DNA from: a virus
Strand: one strand, 5' to 3'
IMG/VR virus record: IMGVR_UViG_3300045747_000019
Coordinates: 1-23,191 of that record
DNA length: 23,191 nt
The notes below the pieces were generated by a model that was not told where the DNA came from, ran no database searches, and saw only the letters and a program-made list of their open reading frames with translations. Below are positions 1 through 5,826 of the stretch, one piece after another. Every line of letters begins with the position of its first letter. Position 1 is the stretch's first letter. The position numbers and the translations under genes were made by a program.

Positions 1-305
1 CGCTTGCTGACAACTATGCGCAAAATTACGGGTCACGCGAATATGACCATCGAGCCGCCCTGATAGCTGCACTCGATGCCGCTGATGCTGCGTCGGAGTC
101 ACACAGGAATTCCTTGCGAACCTACGAACAGCAAATGCTTACTCTGGCACAAGAGGAAGATGAGATTCGTGCCGCACTGAAGGCAGAGAACGCGGCGTTG
201 CGCAGCATTGTTGAAAGTGCAGCAGATCACCACTGTCTTGAAGACGACGAATGCGGCCAGTGCCTATCGTGCCGTGCCCGTGCAGCATTGGGAGGAAAGA
301 CATGA
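1..305 (+). CDS. 5'-truncated small phage protein, coiled-coil-like with Cys cluster
   Basis: The frame is open from the first bases of the window to TAA/TGA-type termination at 303-305, so this gene begins upstream; the TTG at 114 is an internal codon, not a convincing start. About 101 residues are visible. The middle is Glu/Ala/Leu-rich (around AALKAENAALRSIVE) and looks helical or coiled-coil. The C-terminus has closely spaced Cys and His residues (HHC, ECGQC, LSC) that could bind a metal, a pattern common in small accessory phage proteins. The next gene starts at 302 within its stop region, so the two are probably translationally coupled. I do not recognise the family, and no function is assigned. 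Confidence 0.6.
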   Translation, partial: LADNYAQNYGSREYDHRAALIAALDAADAASESHRNSLRTYEQQMLTLAQEEDEIRAALKAENAALRSIVESAADHHCLEDDECGQCLSCRARAALGGKT

Positions 306-526
306 AACTCGTTGACAAAGTAACTGTGCTTCCAGTTGTCACAAGGCTTGATCTGGATGTAGAGCGTGTGCTACTAGCTGCCATTGAAGCGAAGCCTGAG
401 TTTGTAGTAATCATTGGAGAAGATGCAGAGGGCCAGTTGTACTTCGCATCATCAAAGGCAGATGGTGGAGACATTTTGTGGTGGATGGAGAAGGCTAAAC
501 GCGCACTTATGGAGATTTCAGAATGA
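302..526 (+). CDS. small hypothetical phage protein (74 aa)
   Basis: The start is ATG at 302, chosen because GGAGGAAAG lies just upstream at 293-300; the ATG at 251 in the same frame lacks such a site and would overlap the previous gene extensively. The product begins MKLVDKVTVLPVVTRLD and ends in RALMEISE. It is acidic with a hydrophobic strand (FVVIIGEDAEGQLYFASS), suggesting a small alpha/beta fold. It overlaps the previous stop region and, by ATGA at 523-526, the next start. Its last codons contain the ribosome site for the next gene. The family is unknown. It may be a small accessory protein of early infection, judged from position only. Confidence 0.6.
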   Translation: MKLVDKVTVLPVVTRLDLDVERVLLAAIEAKPEFVVIIGEDAEGQLYFASSKADGGDILWWMEKAKRALMEISE

Positions 527-672
527 CCACACAAACCGCCGATCAGATGCGTGACTACGGACGCGCAGAGTACCTGCGTGGGCTGGAGCAGGCTGCGAAG
601 GTGTGTGAATCAATGTGGGGGGATGGCGGTGATGCTAACGATTTTGCCCAGGCTATCCGCGCACTTATGGAG
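500..672. repeat. 15-bp direct repeat CGCGCACTTATGGAG doubling as coding end and ribosome site
   Basis: The exact 15-mer occurs at 500-514 and 658-672, 158 bp apart. In both places it is read in frame as RALME near the end of a small gene, and in both the embedded GGAG precedes the next ATG, by eight and five bases, inside an ATGA overlap. This looks like duplication of a gene-end/ribosome-site module rather than chance. Confidence 0.8.
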
Positions 673-681
673 TCAACATGA
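523..681 (+). CDS. very small hypothetical phage protein (52 aa)
   Basis: ATG at 523 overlaps the previous TGA as ATGA; the frame is open for 52 codons and ends at TGA 679-681, which again overlaps the next ATG at 678. A GGAG at 511-514, eight bases before the ATG, serves as ribosome site. The product starts MTTQTADQMRDYGRAEYLRG and contains a helical stretch with one Cys, ending RALMEST. The matching RALME tail in the previous gene comes from an exact 15-base repeat. Consistent coupling on both sides supports real translation despite the short length. No family is recognised. Confidence 0.5.
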   Translation: MTTQTADQMRDYGRAEYLRGLEQAAKVCESMWGDGGDANDFAQAIRALMEST

Positions 682-965
682 ACTGGCAAGAATGGTTTGA
701 AGCCAACAAAAAGTATATCCACGGTGCTGATGTCGATGCGTGGTGCGAGACTGCGTTTGATGCGGGTGTGAAGCACGGAGCAGCAATGCTCCGCTCGCAG
801 GCTCAAGAGATTGAGCGACTTAACAAAGCCGAGAACGTCAACTACATGCAGGAAATACTGCACGACTTGGACGCATTCAAAGATGAGAACGACCAGCTAC
901 GCAAAGAACTCGCAGAACTGAAACTCGCATACTCTGAATGTTCACGGCAGAAGAATGATAAATAA
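678..965 (+). CDS. small coiled-coil hypothetical protein (95 aa)
   Basis: ATG at 678 overlaps the upstream TGA (ATGA), with GGAG five bases before it at 669-672. The N-terminal third (MNWQEWFEANKKYIHGADVD) is aromatic and charged. Residues about 35-90 are rich in Glu, Lys, Leu and Gln with heptad-like spacing (SQAQEIERLNKAENVN, DENDQLRKELAELKLAY), suggesting a coiled coil. It closes the first run of coupled small genes: its TAA at 963-965 is followed four bases later by the -35 element of a strong promoter. The family is not recognised; an oligomeric accessory role is an inference from the coiled coil alone. Confidence 0.6.
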   Translation: MNWQEWFEANKKYIHGADVDAWCETAFDAGVKHGAAMLRSQAQEIERLNKAENVNYMQEILHDLDAFKDENDQLRKELAELKLAYSECSRQKNDK

Positions 966-968
966 GTG

Positions 969-1004
969 TTTACAGTATCATAAATGCTTGGTATAATCAA
1001 TCCA
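969..1004 (+). promoter_or_regulatory. strong sigma70-type promoter with extended -10
   Basis: TTTACA at 969-974, a 17-base spacer and a perfect TATAAT at 992-997 preceded by TGG (extended -10, TGn). The predicted transcription start is about 1004. It sits in the only gap between the first small-gene block and the gene at 1032, so it should be read by the host RNA polymerase and drive 1032 and beyond. The -10 region and what follows are shared with a second promoter at 12172-12206. The RNA would begin at an ATG opening a four-codon ORF (1004-1018) that ends in the ribosome-site region of the next gene. Confidence 0.8.
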
Positions 1005-1031
1005 TGTTCAACTGCTGAGGATTAAAGAAAA

Positions 1032-1433
1032 ATGGCTACTGCTACTAAACTTAGTTACAAGTTCCCCAAGACCATGGGTGCTTGCGCTGACATGCTCTAC
1101 GAACTCAAGGCCAAGCGCCTTGCCGGTCAGAAGCTTGTTGATGAAGTCGAAGCTGAAGAGAAGGCACTCAAGGCTCACATCATCGATACGCTCCCCAAGT
1201 CTGAAGCTTCTGGTGTTGCTGGCGCTATCGCCCGTGTTACTGTGGTCACTCGCGACGAGCCACAGATCGAAGATGCTGATCTTCTTCACAAGTACATCGT
1301 GAAGTCTAAGCGCTGGGACTTCATTCAGAACCGCTTGTCTCCGGCCGCCATCAAGGAAGTCTGGGAGGCTGGTAAGGAGGTTCCTGGTGTGAAGCGCTTC
1401 CAAGTCGTTACTCTGAGTCTGAACAAGGTATAG
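1032..1433 (+). CDS. conserved-looking phage protein of unknown function (133 aa)
   Basis: ATG at 1032 with GAGGA at 1017-1021. It is the first full-length gene after the strong promoter. The product starts MATATKLSYKFPKTMGACAD. Residues about 20-55 are a charged helix (KAKRLAGQKLVDEVEAEEKA), followed by a beta-rich segment (GAIARVTVVTRDEPQIED) and a C-terminal part with WDFIQNRLSP and KEVPGVKRFQVVTLS. The organisation (basic start, long helix, compact C-terminal domain) is familiar from proteins encoded just before phage DNA-binding and polymerase genes, but I cannot name a family. A replication or host-takeover accessory role is inferred only from its place beside the gene at 1524. Confidence 0.65.
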   Translation: MATATKLSYKFPKTMGACADMLYELKAKRLAGQKLVDEVEAEEKALKAHIIDTLPKSEASGVAGAIARVTVVTRDEPQIEDADLLHKYIVKSKRWDFIQNRLSPAAIKEVWEAGKEVPGVKRFQVVTLSLNKV

Positions 1434-1446
1434 TTCTAACTCCGGC

Positions 1447-1465
1447 GCATCAGCGGTTCTGATGC
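1447..1465 (+). other. perfect 7-bp hairpin in the 90-bp gap
   Basis: GCATCAG (1447-1453) and CTGATGC (1459-1465) pair perfectly around a five-base loop between the genes at 1032 and 1524. No T-run follows, so it is not a normal terminator. It could be an RNA-processing or stabilising element. The rest of the gap holds the ribosome site AAAGGAA before 1524. Confidence 0.35.
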
Positions 1466-1523
1466 TGACATCCTGGAAAGCCTGGAACTACGTAACCAAC
1501 CACCAACTTCAAAGGAACCTTAA

Positions 1524-2363
1524 ATGGTCACCAAGAAAACCGCTCCTGCGAGCACCTCCCGCGCCGTCGCTAATTGGGACGAAGAGCTTGCCAAACAGGC
1601 AGCTGCTGCAGCGCAAACCGAAGCCAGCACGGCAACGGGCAACTTCTTCAGTCTCAAAGGCGGCATCCTCGCCTGGAATGATTCACCCATGAAGAACAAC
1701 GAGATGGCAGTCATCATCCTTGACTCCGTTTTGGAAAACGTGTACTATGGCTCTGACTTCGATCCTGATGAACCCAAGGGTCCTCTGTGCTTCGCCTTTG
1801 GCCGTGAAGAGAAAGACATGGCACCTCATGCTGATGTCGTTGAAGCAGGGTCTGAGCAAAACGAAACCTGCCATGGCTGCCCCATGAACGAGTTCGGAAC
1901 TGCTGACAAGGGCAAAGGCAAAGCCTGCCGCAACGTGCGTCGTATGGGCCTCATCCCAGCCGGCAGCTTTGCAAAGGACGGAACCTTTGAACCTGAAGAA
2001 GACGAGGACGCTTACCGCGACGCCCAGCTGGGCTTCTTGAAGCTGCCTGTCACTTCTGTCAAGGGCTATGCTGCCTATGTCAAGACCCTGGCCGCCTCTT
2101 TGAAGCGCCCTCCCCTCGGTGTGTTCACCAAGATCACCGTGGTGCCAGACGCCAAGAGCCAGTTCCGCGTGACTTTCGAAGCCCTTGGAAACGTTCCCAA
2201 TGAATTGATGTCGGCTGTCATGGCTCGGAAACCAGAAGCTGTGAGCACTATTGATTCGCCTTACAAGGTCGGTGAAGCCGAAGAAAAACCAGTCCGAGGC
2301 CCAGTTTCTCGCAAGGGTGCCGTGAAACCTCCTGTCAAACCTGTGGCTAAGCGCAAGTACTGA
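1524..2363 (+). CDS. putative phage single-stranded-DNA-binding-type protein with four-Cys cluster (279 aa)
   Basis: ATG at 1524, preceded by AAAGGAA. The N-terminal 35 residues are Ala/Thr/Lys-rich and probably disordered. A folded core (FFSLKGGILAWND, then MAVIILDSVLENVYYG) follows. Cys89, Cys116, Cys119 and Cys135 (PLCFAF, ETCHGCP, GKACRN) could bind zinc. The later core contains LGFLKLPVTSVKGYAAYVKTL and the strand pair FTKITVVPD and FRVTFEALG. The last 35 residues form a basic/proline tail (PVRGPVSRKGAVKPPVKP). The architecture and position just before a family A polymerase fit a phage DNA-binding or recombination protein, but this is inference and I cannot match a named family. It is followed by two terminator-like hairpins, so high expression of the 1032-1524 pair may be separated from the replication genes. 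Confidence 0.55.
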   Translation: MVTKKTAPASTSRAVANWDEELAKQAAAAAQTEASTATGNFFSLKGGILAWNDSPMKNNEMAVIILDSVLENVYYGSDFDPDEPKGPLCFAFGREEKDMAPHADVVEAGSEQNETCHGCPMNEFGTADKGKGKACRNVRRMGLIPAGSFAKDGTFEPEEDEDAYRDAQLGFLKLPVTSVKGYAAYVKTLAASLKRPPLGVFTKITVVPDAKSQFRVTFEALGNVPNELMSAVMARKPEAVSTIDSPYKVGEAEEKPVRGPVSRKGAVKPPVKPVAKRKY

Positions 2364-2375
2364 TCCCTCCCCGGA

Positions 2376-2410
2376 GGACGCGGGCTAGTGATTACACGCC
2401 GGTCCTTTTT
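2376..2410 (+). terminator. rho-independent terminator-like hairpin 1
   Basis: GGAC at 2376-2379 and CGG at 2381-2383 pair with CCG at 2399-2401 and GTCC at 2402-2405, with one bulged G at 2380 and a 15-base loop; TTTTT follows at 2406-2410. It lies 13 bases after the stop of the gene at 1524. The large loop makes it moderate in strength. Confidence 0.55.
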
Positions 2411-2412
2411 AC

Positions 2413-2441
2413 ACCCTGGATCTTCGGGCTCAGGGTCTTTT
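2413..2441 (+). terminator. rho-independent terminator-like hairpin 2 (UUCG loop)
   Basis: ACCCTG at 2413-2418 pairs with CAGGGT at 2431-2436. A C-G pair and wobble pairs extend the stem to a TTCG tetraloop, and CTTTT follows at 2437-2441. It directly follows hairpin 1, making a tandem pair that should reduce read-through into the polymerase operon. Its T-run is also one strand of the long helix described at 2437-2533. Confidence 0.65.
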
Positions 2442-2533
2442 CAGAATCGATCTGGCAAGCTAGTGAGCTTAGGTTACCATCAAAACCGAGGACTGGAGTG
2501 ATGACCTGGTCTGGTCAGTAAGATTCTGAAAGG
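2437..2533 (+). ncRNA. candidate structured leader RNA masking a ribosome site
   Basis: Twelve bases at 2437-2448 (CTTTTCAGAATC) pair with 2522-2533 (GATTCTGAAAGG), with a single G-U. Inside this closing helix are three small hairpins: 2457-2470 (AAGCT/AGCTT, four-base loop), 2472-2487 (GGTT/AACC) and 2502-2517 (TGACC/GGTCA). The 3' strand of the closing helix covers part of the ribosome site AAAGGAG (2529-2535) five bases before ATG 2541. The arrangement is a four-way junction that could regulate translation of the 2541-2735 gene pair. I recognise no known riboswitch class. The folding was done by eye, and no conservation data are available. Confidence 0.4.
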
Positions 2534-2540
2534 AGAACCT

Positions 2541-2738
2541 ATGAACCACAAAGACCCCATATTACAAACCTGGCGAGGGCTCAATGAGCACCTGATGACC
2601 TCAGATGAGGCGGAGTGTCAACGCCTGATAAAGCTCGAGCAGAAGGGTCCCCGTAAGAGCCGGACCATCTTGCTGCGCATCCATTCGCGTCTGAACATGG
2701 TTCGTGCTCATCGTGAACGGGAAGAGCTTACCAAATGA
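2541..2738 (+). CDS. small basic hypothetical protein ahead of DNA polymerase (65 aa)
   Basis: ATG at 2541 with AAAGGAG at 2529-2535. The product (MNHKDPILQTWRGLNEHLMT...) is helical and basic, with many Arg/Lys in its second half (KGPRKSRTILLRIHSRLN). It overlaps the polymerase start by ATGA at 2735-2738, so it is probably translationally coupled to it. The leader upstream can fold over its ribosome site. The family is unknown; a small polymerase-associated or nucleic-acid-binding role is possible from charge and position only. Confidence 0.6.
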   Translation: MNHKDPILQTWRGLNEHLMTSDEAECQRLIKLEQKGPRKSRTILLRIHSRLNMVRAHREREELTK

Positions 2739-4651
2739 AAATTCCACATCCCGTGTGCGTGGACTTTGAAACGATGGGCATCATGAGCAGGCCAATCTAT
2801 CCACCTGCTCCTGTTGGTGTTTCCATCAAGTACCCAGGAAAGAAGTCTAAGTACTATGCTTTTGGCCATGTCACCAAAAACAGCTGCTCGTGGGGCGAAG
2901 CCAAAGCAGCCTTGGAGAAAGCTTGGTCTTGCAAGGATGGAGTGCTTTTCCAGAACGGCAAGTTCGACGTAGACGTTGCTGAAGTCCATATGGGGATGAA
3001 ACCTCTTCCATGGGATAAGGTCGAGGATACGTTGTTTCTGTTGTTCCTGGATGATCCTAATCAGACAGAGCTAGGTCTGAAACCGTCTGCTAACCGCCTT
3101 CTTGGCATGCCTCCTGAAGAACAGGATGTTGTGGCCGACTGGCTTATTAACAACCAACCAATTCCAAATGTCAAAATCTCAAGATCCAAGGCTTCAGACC
3201 ACTACTATGGAAAGTATATCGCCTTTGCTCCTGGCGACCTTGTCGGGAAATATGCGGAAGGCGATACAGACAGAACTGAGCAGATTTTCGACCTCCTGTA
3301 CCCTAAGACCGTTGAGCGTGAAATGCTCGGCGCATATGACCGTGAACGGGAGCTCTCAAGAATTCTGCTTGAGATTGAGCGTCTCGGAATCCGGGTCGAT
3401 CTTGATCGTCTCAGAGCCGACGTTGGGATCTACACTGAGTGGCAAAAGCGGATTGACGAGTGGATCATAAAGGCCATCAAGGCAGATGCTGACATCAACC
3501 TGAATTCCGGTGAGCAGCTGATTTCAGCCATGATAGCCTCTAAGAAGGTCAATGAAGACATCATGCCGCGGACTCCAACAGGGAAGTTCCAGACCAACAA
3601 GGATGCCCTGCTGATTGGCGTGACCGACAAAGTTTTGCTGTCTATGCTGAAGTACAGGGCAAGTCTGAAAACTTGCGTCGGTACCTTTATGGGCCCTTGG
3701 CTTGAAATGGCCGAGGTCTCTAACGGATATATCTATACCCAGTGGAACCAAACCAAATCGTCAGAAGGTGCCAATGCAATCGGAGCCCGCACTGGCCGCT
3801 TGTCTGCCACCTGGTTCATGAACATGCCCAAGGATTTCGATGCTCTTTGGCAGCATCAAGACCCAAAGAAGCCTAAGTGCCCACTAAAAGGCATTCCAGA
3901 CTTGCCTCAGTGCCGTGGATACGTCATTCCGTACTTTGACGACCACGTGTTGATTGACCGAGATTACAGCCAGCAAGAGCCCAGAATTCTGGCCCACTTT
4001 GATGGTGGTGCCCTGATGGACAAATACATCGAGAATCCATGGATTGATTTGCATGACTATGCAAAGGCCGAGCTTGAGAAAATGGGCAAGTTCTATGCTC
4101 GTAAACAGGTGAAAGGCGTGAACCTAGGGCTCATTTACGGAATGGGTGTTGGCAAGCTCGCTGAGAAAAACGAGATGTCCGTGGCAGAGGCTGGTGACTT
4201 AAAGAAGGCCGTCTTGACGCTTTATCCTGGGCTCAAAGAGATGTACAAGGATGCAAAGGCACGGTCCATTGCCAATCTGCCAGTCCGTACGTGGGGAGGC
4301 CGCGAATACTTTTGCGAACCTAAGAAGCTAGTCAACGGGCGCATGATGGAGTTCAGCTACAAAGTGCCAAACGCTTTGATCCAGGGCTCAGCGGCCGACT
4401 GCACCAAACAAGCTGTCATTGAGTGGTGGCGCAAAAAGGCTCCCGATGAGTATTTGCTCTTTAACGTGCATGACCAGATTACCTGCTCAGTGCCAAAGAA
4501 GAAGATCAAACCAGCTATGGAGAAGCTTCGAGTAGCTATGGAAGGGATTCAATTTGACGTCCCCATGCTAAGTGAAGGTTCGTGGTCTGACAAATCATGG
4601 GCCGATTTGATTGATTTTGACAAAAAAGGCGCGGTGCTGTATGGCAACTGA
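2735..4651 (+). CDS. family A DNA polymerase with 3'-5' exonuclease domain
   Basis: 638 residues, T7/Pol I-type replicative polymerase. The proofreading domain shows Exo I (FVDFET-like VDFET, D10 and E12), Exo II (NGKFD, N74-D78) and Exo III (YAEGD, Y173-D177). The polymerase domain shows motif A (DYSQQEPR, D410-R417), motif B (RKQVKGVNLGLIYG, R456-G469) and motif C (VHDQ, H579-D580-Q581). The residue equivalent to E. coli Pol I Phe762 is Leu464. Motif A reads QEP rather than the usual IEL, and motif C has Gln where Glu is usual. All catalytic Asp residues are present, so activity is expected. The start overlaps the upstream TGA (ATGA), and the last codons (YGN, stop) overlap the start of the endonuclease gene at 4641. 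No 5'-3' exonuclease domain is present, as usual in phages. Confidence 0.95.
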   Translation: MKIPHPVCVDFETMGIMSRPIYPPAPVGVSIKYPGKKSKYYAFGHVTKNSCSWGEAKAALEKAWSCKDGVLFQNGKFDVDVAEVHMGMKPLPWDKVEDTLFLLFLDDPNQTELGLKPSANRLLGMPPEEQDVVADWLINNQPIPNVKISRSKASDHYYGKYIAFAPGDLVGKYAEGDTDRTEQIFDLLYPKTVEREMLGAYDRERELSRILLEIERLGIRVDLDRLRADVGIYTEWQKRIDEWIIKAIKADADINLNSGEQLISAMIASKKVNEDIMPRTPTGKFQTNKDALLIGVTDKVLLSMLKYRASLKTCVGTFMGPWLEMAEVSNGYIYTQWNQTKSSEGANAIGARTGRLSATWFMNMPKDFDALWQHQDPKKPKCPLKGIPDLPQCRGYVIPYFDDHVLIDRDYSQQEPRILAHFDGGALMDKYIENPWIDLHDYAKAELEKMGKFYARKQVKGVNLGLIYGMGVGKLAEKNEMSVAEAGDLKKAVLTLYPGLKEMYKDAKARSIANLPVRTWGGREYFCEPKKLVNGRMMEFSYKVPNALIQGSAADCTKQAVIEWWRKKAPDEYLLFNVHDQITCSVPKKKIKPAMEKLRVAMEGIQFDVPMLSEGSWSDKSWADLIDFDKKGAVLYGN

Positions 4652-5106
4652 GTACAAGCTTCTGCCTCGTCAGCGTGAGAAGAAACGACTCGCTGCCGCT
4701 GAGCATAGAAAAACGTCTCCAGGCGGTTATGAAAAGAAAACTGTCTTTAAGAACTCAGAGGAAGTCCGGATAAAAGCTAGGGCCAAAGTAATTGAATGGC
4801 GTAAGAATAACCCGTTGACTCCTGAAAAAAGGATTGAGTACAACGCGGCTGCTAGGAGAAGCAAACTCAAAGCATACTATGGGTTGACAGTGGAAGAATA
4901 CGAAAAGATGAAGGCAAAGAGTAAGGGCAGGTGCGCCATCTGCAAAATAATCTCGGATAAAATTCTTCATATTGACCACGACCATAAAACTAGAATGGTC
5001 AGAGGTCTCCTTTGCCAAAAATGCAACATGGTTCTTGGATTGGCAAATGATAGCGAAAAGGTTCTTCAAAAAGCGATAGATTACTTAAGGAAACACAATG
5101 GCAACT
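4641..5106. repeat. 9-bp direct repeats ATGGCAACT flanking the endonuclease VII gene
   Basis: Copies lie at 4641-4649 and 5098-5106. The left copy holds the last polymerase codons and the endonuclease start; the right copy holds the last endonuclease codons and the start of the next gene. Joining the flanks across one copy restores polymerase ending YGN-stop and leaves the next gene untouched. Confidence 0.85.
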
Positions 5107-5108
5107 AA
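4641..5108 (+). CDS. recombination endonuclease VII-type nuclease (155 aa), probable mobile insertion
   Basis: ATG at 4641, overlapping the polymerase stop by 11 bases; the earlier in-frame start at 4611 would lie deep in the polymerase gene. The N-terminal 75 residues are highly basic and helical. The C-terminal 80 residues carry the endonuclease VII signature: C98-x2-C101, IDHDH at 111-115, MVRGLLC to C125-x2-C128, then an acidic helix (DSEKVLQKAIDYL). The family (T4 gp49-like) cuts branched DNA, and many phage members behave as free-standing homing endonucleases. The gene sits between polymerase and the Fe-S nuclease, flanked by exact repeats of ATGGCAACT that provide its start and stop overlaps. 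It is likely a homing-type insertion, though it could also serve as the phage junction resolvase. Confidence 0.9.
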   Translation: MATEYKLLPRQREKKRLAAAEHRKTSPGGYEKKTVFKNSEEVRIKARAKVIEWRKNNPLTPEKRIEYNAAARRSKLKAYYGLTVEEYEKMKAKSKGRCAICKIISDKILHIDHDHKTRMVRGLLCQKCNMVLGLANDSEKVLQKAIDYLRKHNGN

Positions 5109-5826
5109 TAAAATGAAAGTCACCGCTTGGAGTTTTTCTAGATACTCCACATATAAGCAGTGTCCTGCGAAATTTAAATACTCGGCTCTTATGAAAATCC
5201 CCGAGCCCAAGAATGACGCCATGCAACGGGGTGCTGATATTCATACCATGGCAGAGCAATATCTCAAAGGGCTGGTAACAAAACTTCCGGCAGAATTGAA
5301 ACTCTTTGAACCTGAGTTCAAAAAACTTAAGGCGATCTACAAAAAGAAAACATCGGGTATGGTAGTTGAAGATGATTGGGCCTTTGATGTTAACTGGGAT
5401 CGTACCGAGTGGAACAACTGGATCAAGTGTTGGTGTCGCATTAAACTTGATGCTGCACACACTGAAGAAGATGGCGTGATGATTGTGTCCGATTGGAAAA
5501 CGGGCCGCTTTCGCGAAGAAATGCACGAGGAATACTTAGAGCAGCTTCAGCTTTATGCTCTTGCGGCTATGCTGCTACATCCACATATTAATGAGGTTCG
5601 CCCACGTCTTGTGTACTTAGACCAAGGCACTATCTACCCCGCCGAAAGTGACCCCATCATCTACGACCGGTCTGATATTCCTAAGCTGAAAAAGCTGTGG
5701 GAAAAGCGTGTCAAGCCAATGTTTGTTGACAAGACCTTTGCACCAAAAGCCAACTCTAAGTGCCATTGGTGCTTCTATGGCCAGTCTGGCAAAGCCAAAG
5801 GCGGGCCTGGGCTATGTCAGTTCTAG
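5098..5826 (+). CDS. PD-(D/E)XK nuclease, Cas4/RecB-like with Fe-S cysteines
   Basis: 242 residues from ATG at 5098. The fold markers appear in order: SRYSTYKQCPAKF at the N-terminus (C22), RGADIH (H49), a beta strand reaching D118, then VSDWKTG with D132 and K134, and the QLQLYALAA helix (Q149-A156). C222, C225 and C240 at the C-terminus, with C22, make the four-Cys iron-sulfur cluster site typical of Cas4 and AddB-like nucleases. It probably resects DNA ends in phage recombination or processes replication intermediates. No CRISPR genes or arrays are present, so it need not be linked to adaptation. The final Cys codon lies in the 13-base overlap with the next gene at 5814. Confidence 0.9.
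   Translation: MATNKMKVTAWSFSRYSTYKQCPAKFKYSALMKIPEPKNDAMQRGADIHTMAEQYLKGLVTKLPAELKLFEPEFKKLKAIYKKKTSGMVVEDDWAFDVNWDRTEWNNWIKCWCRIKLDAAHTEEDGVMIVSDWKTGRFREEMHEEYLEQLQLYALAAMLLHPHINEVRPRLVYLDQGTIYPAESDPIIYDRSDIPKLKKLWEKRVKPMFVDKTFAPKANSKCHWCFYGQSGKAKGGPGLCQF

Noticed and set aside
139-534. - strand open frame opposite the first small genes
   Set aside because: The + strand genes show ribosome sites and ATGA coupling; the - strand product is Ser-rich low complexity without a start signal.
2437-2533. Structured leader as a tRNA
   Set aside because: The arm sizes do not fit: the closing helix is 12 bp, there is no seven-base anticodon loop on a five-bp stem in the right place, and no T-loop consensus.
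5098-5826. Cas4-like nuclease as sign of a CRISPR system
   Set aside because: No cas1, cas2 or repeat-spacer array is present; the neighbours are phage replication genes, where Cas4/RecB-like Fe-S nucleases are common.
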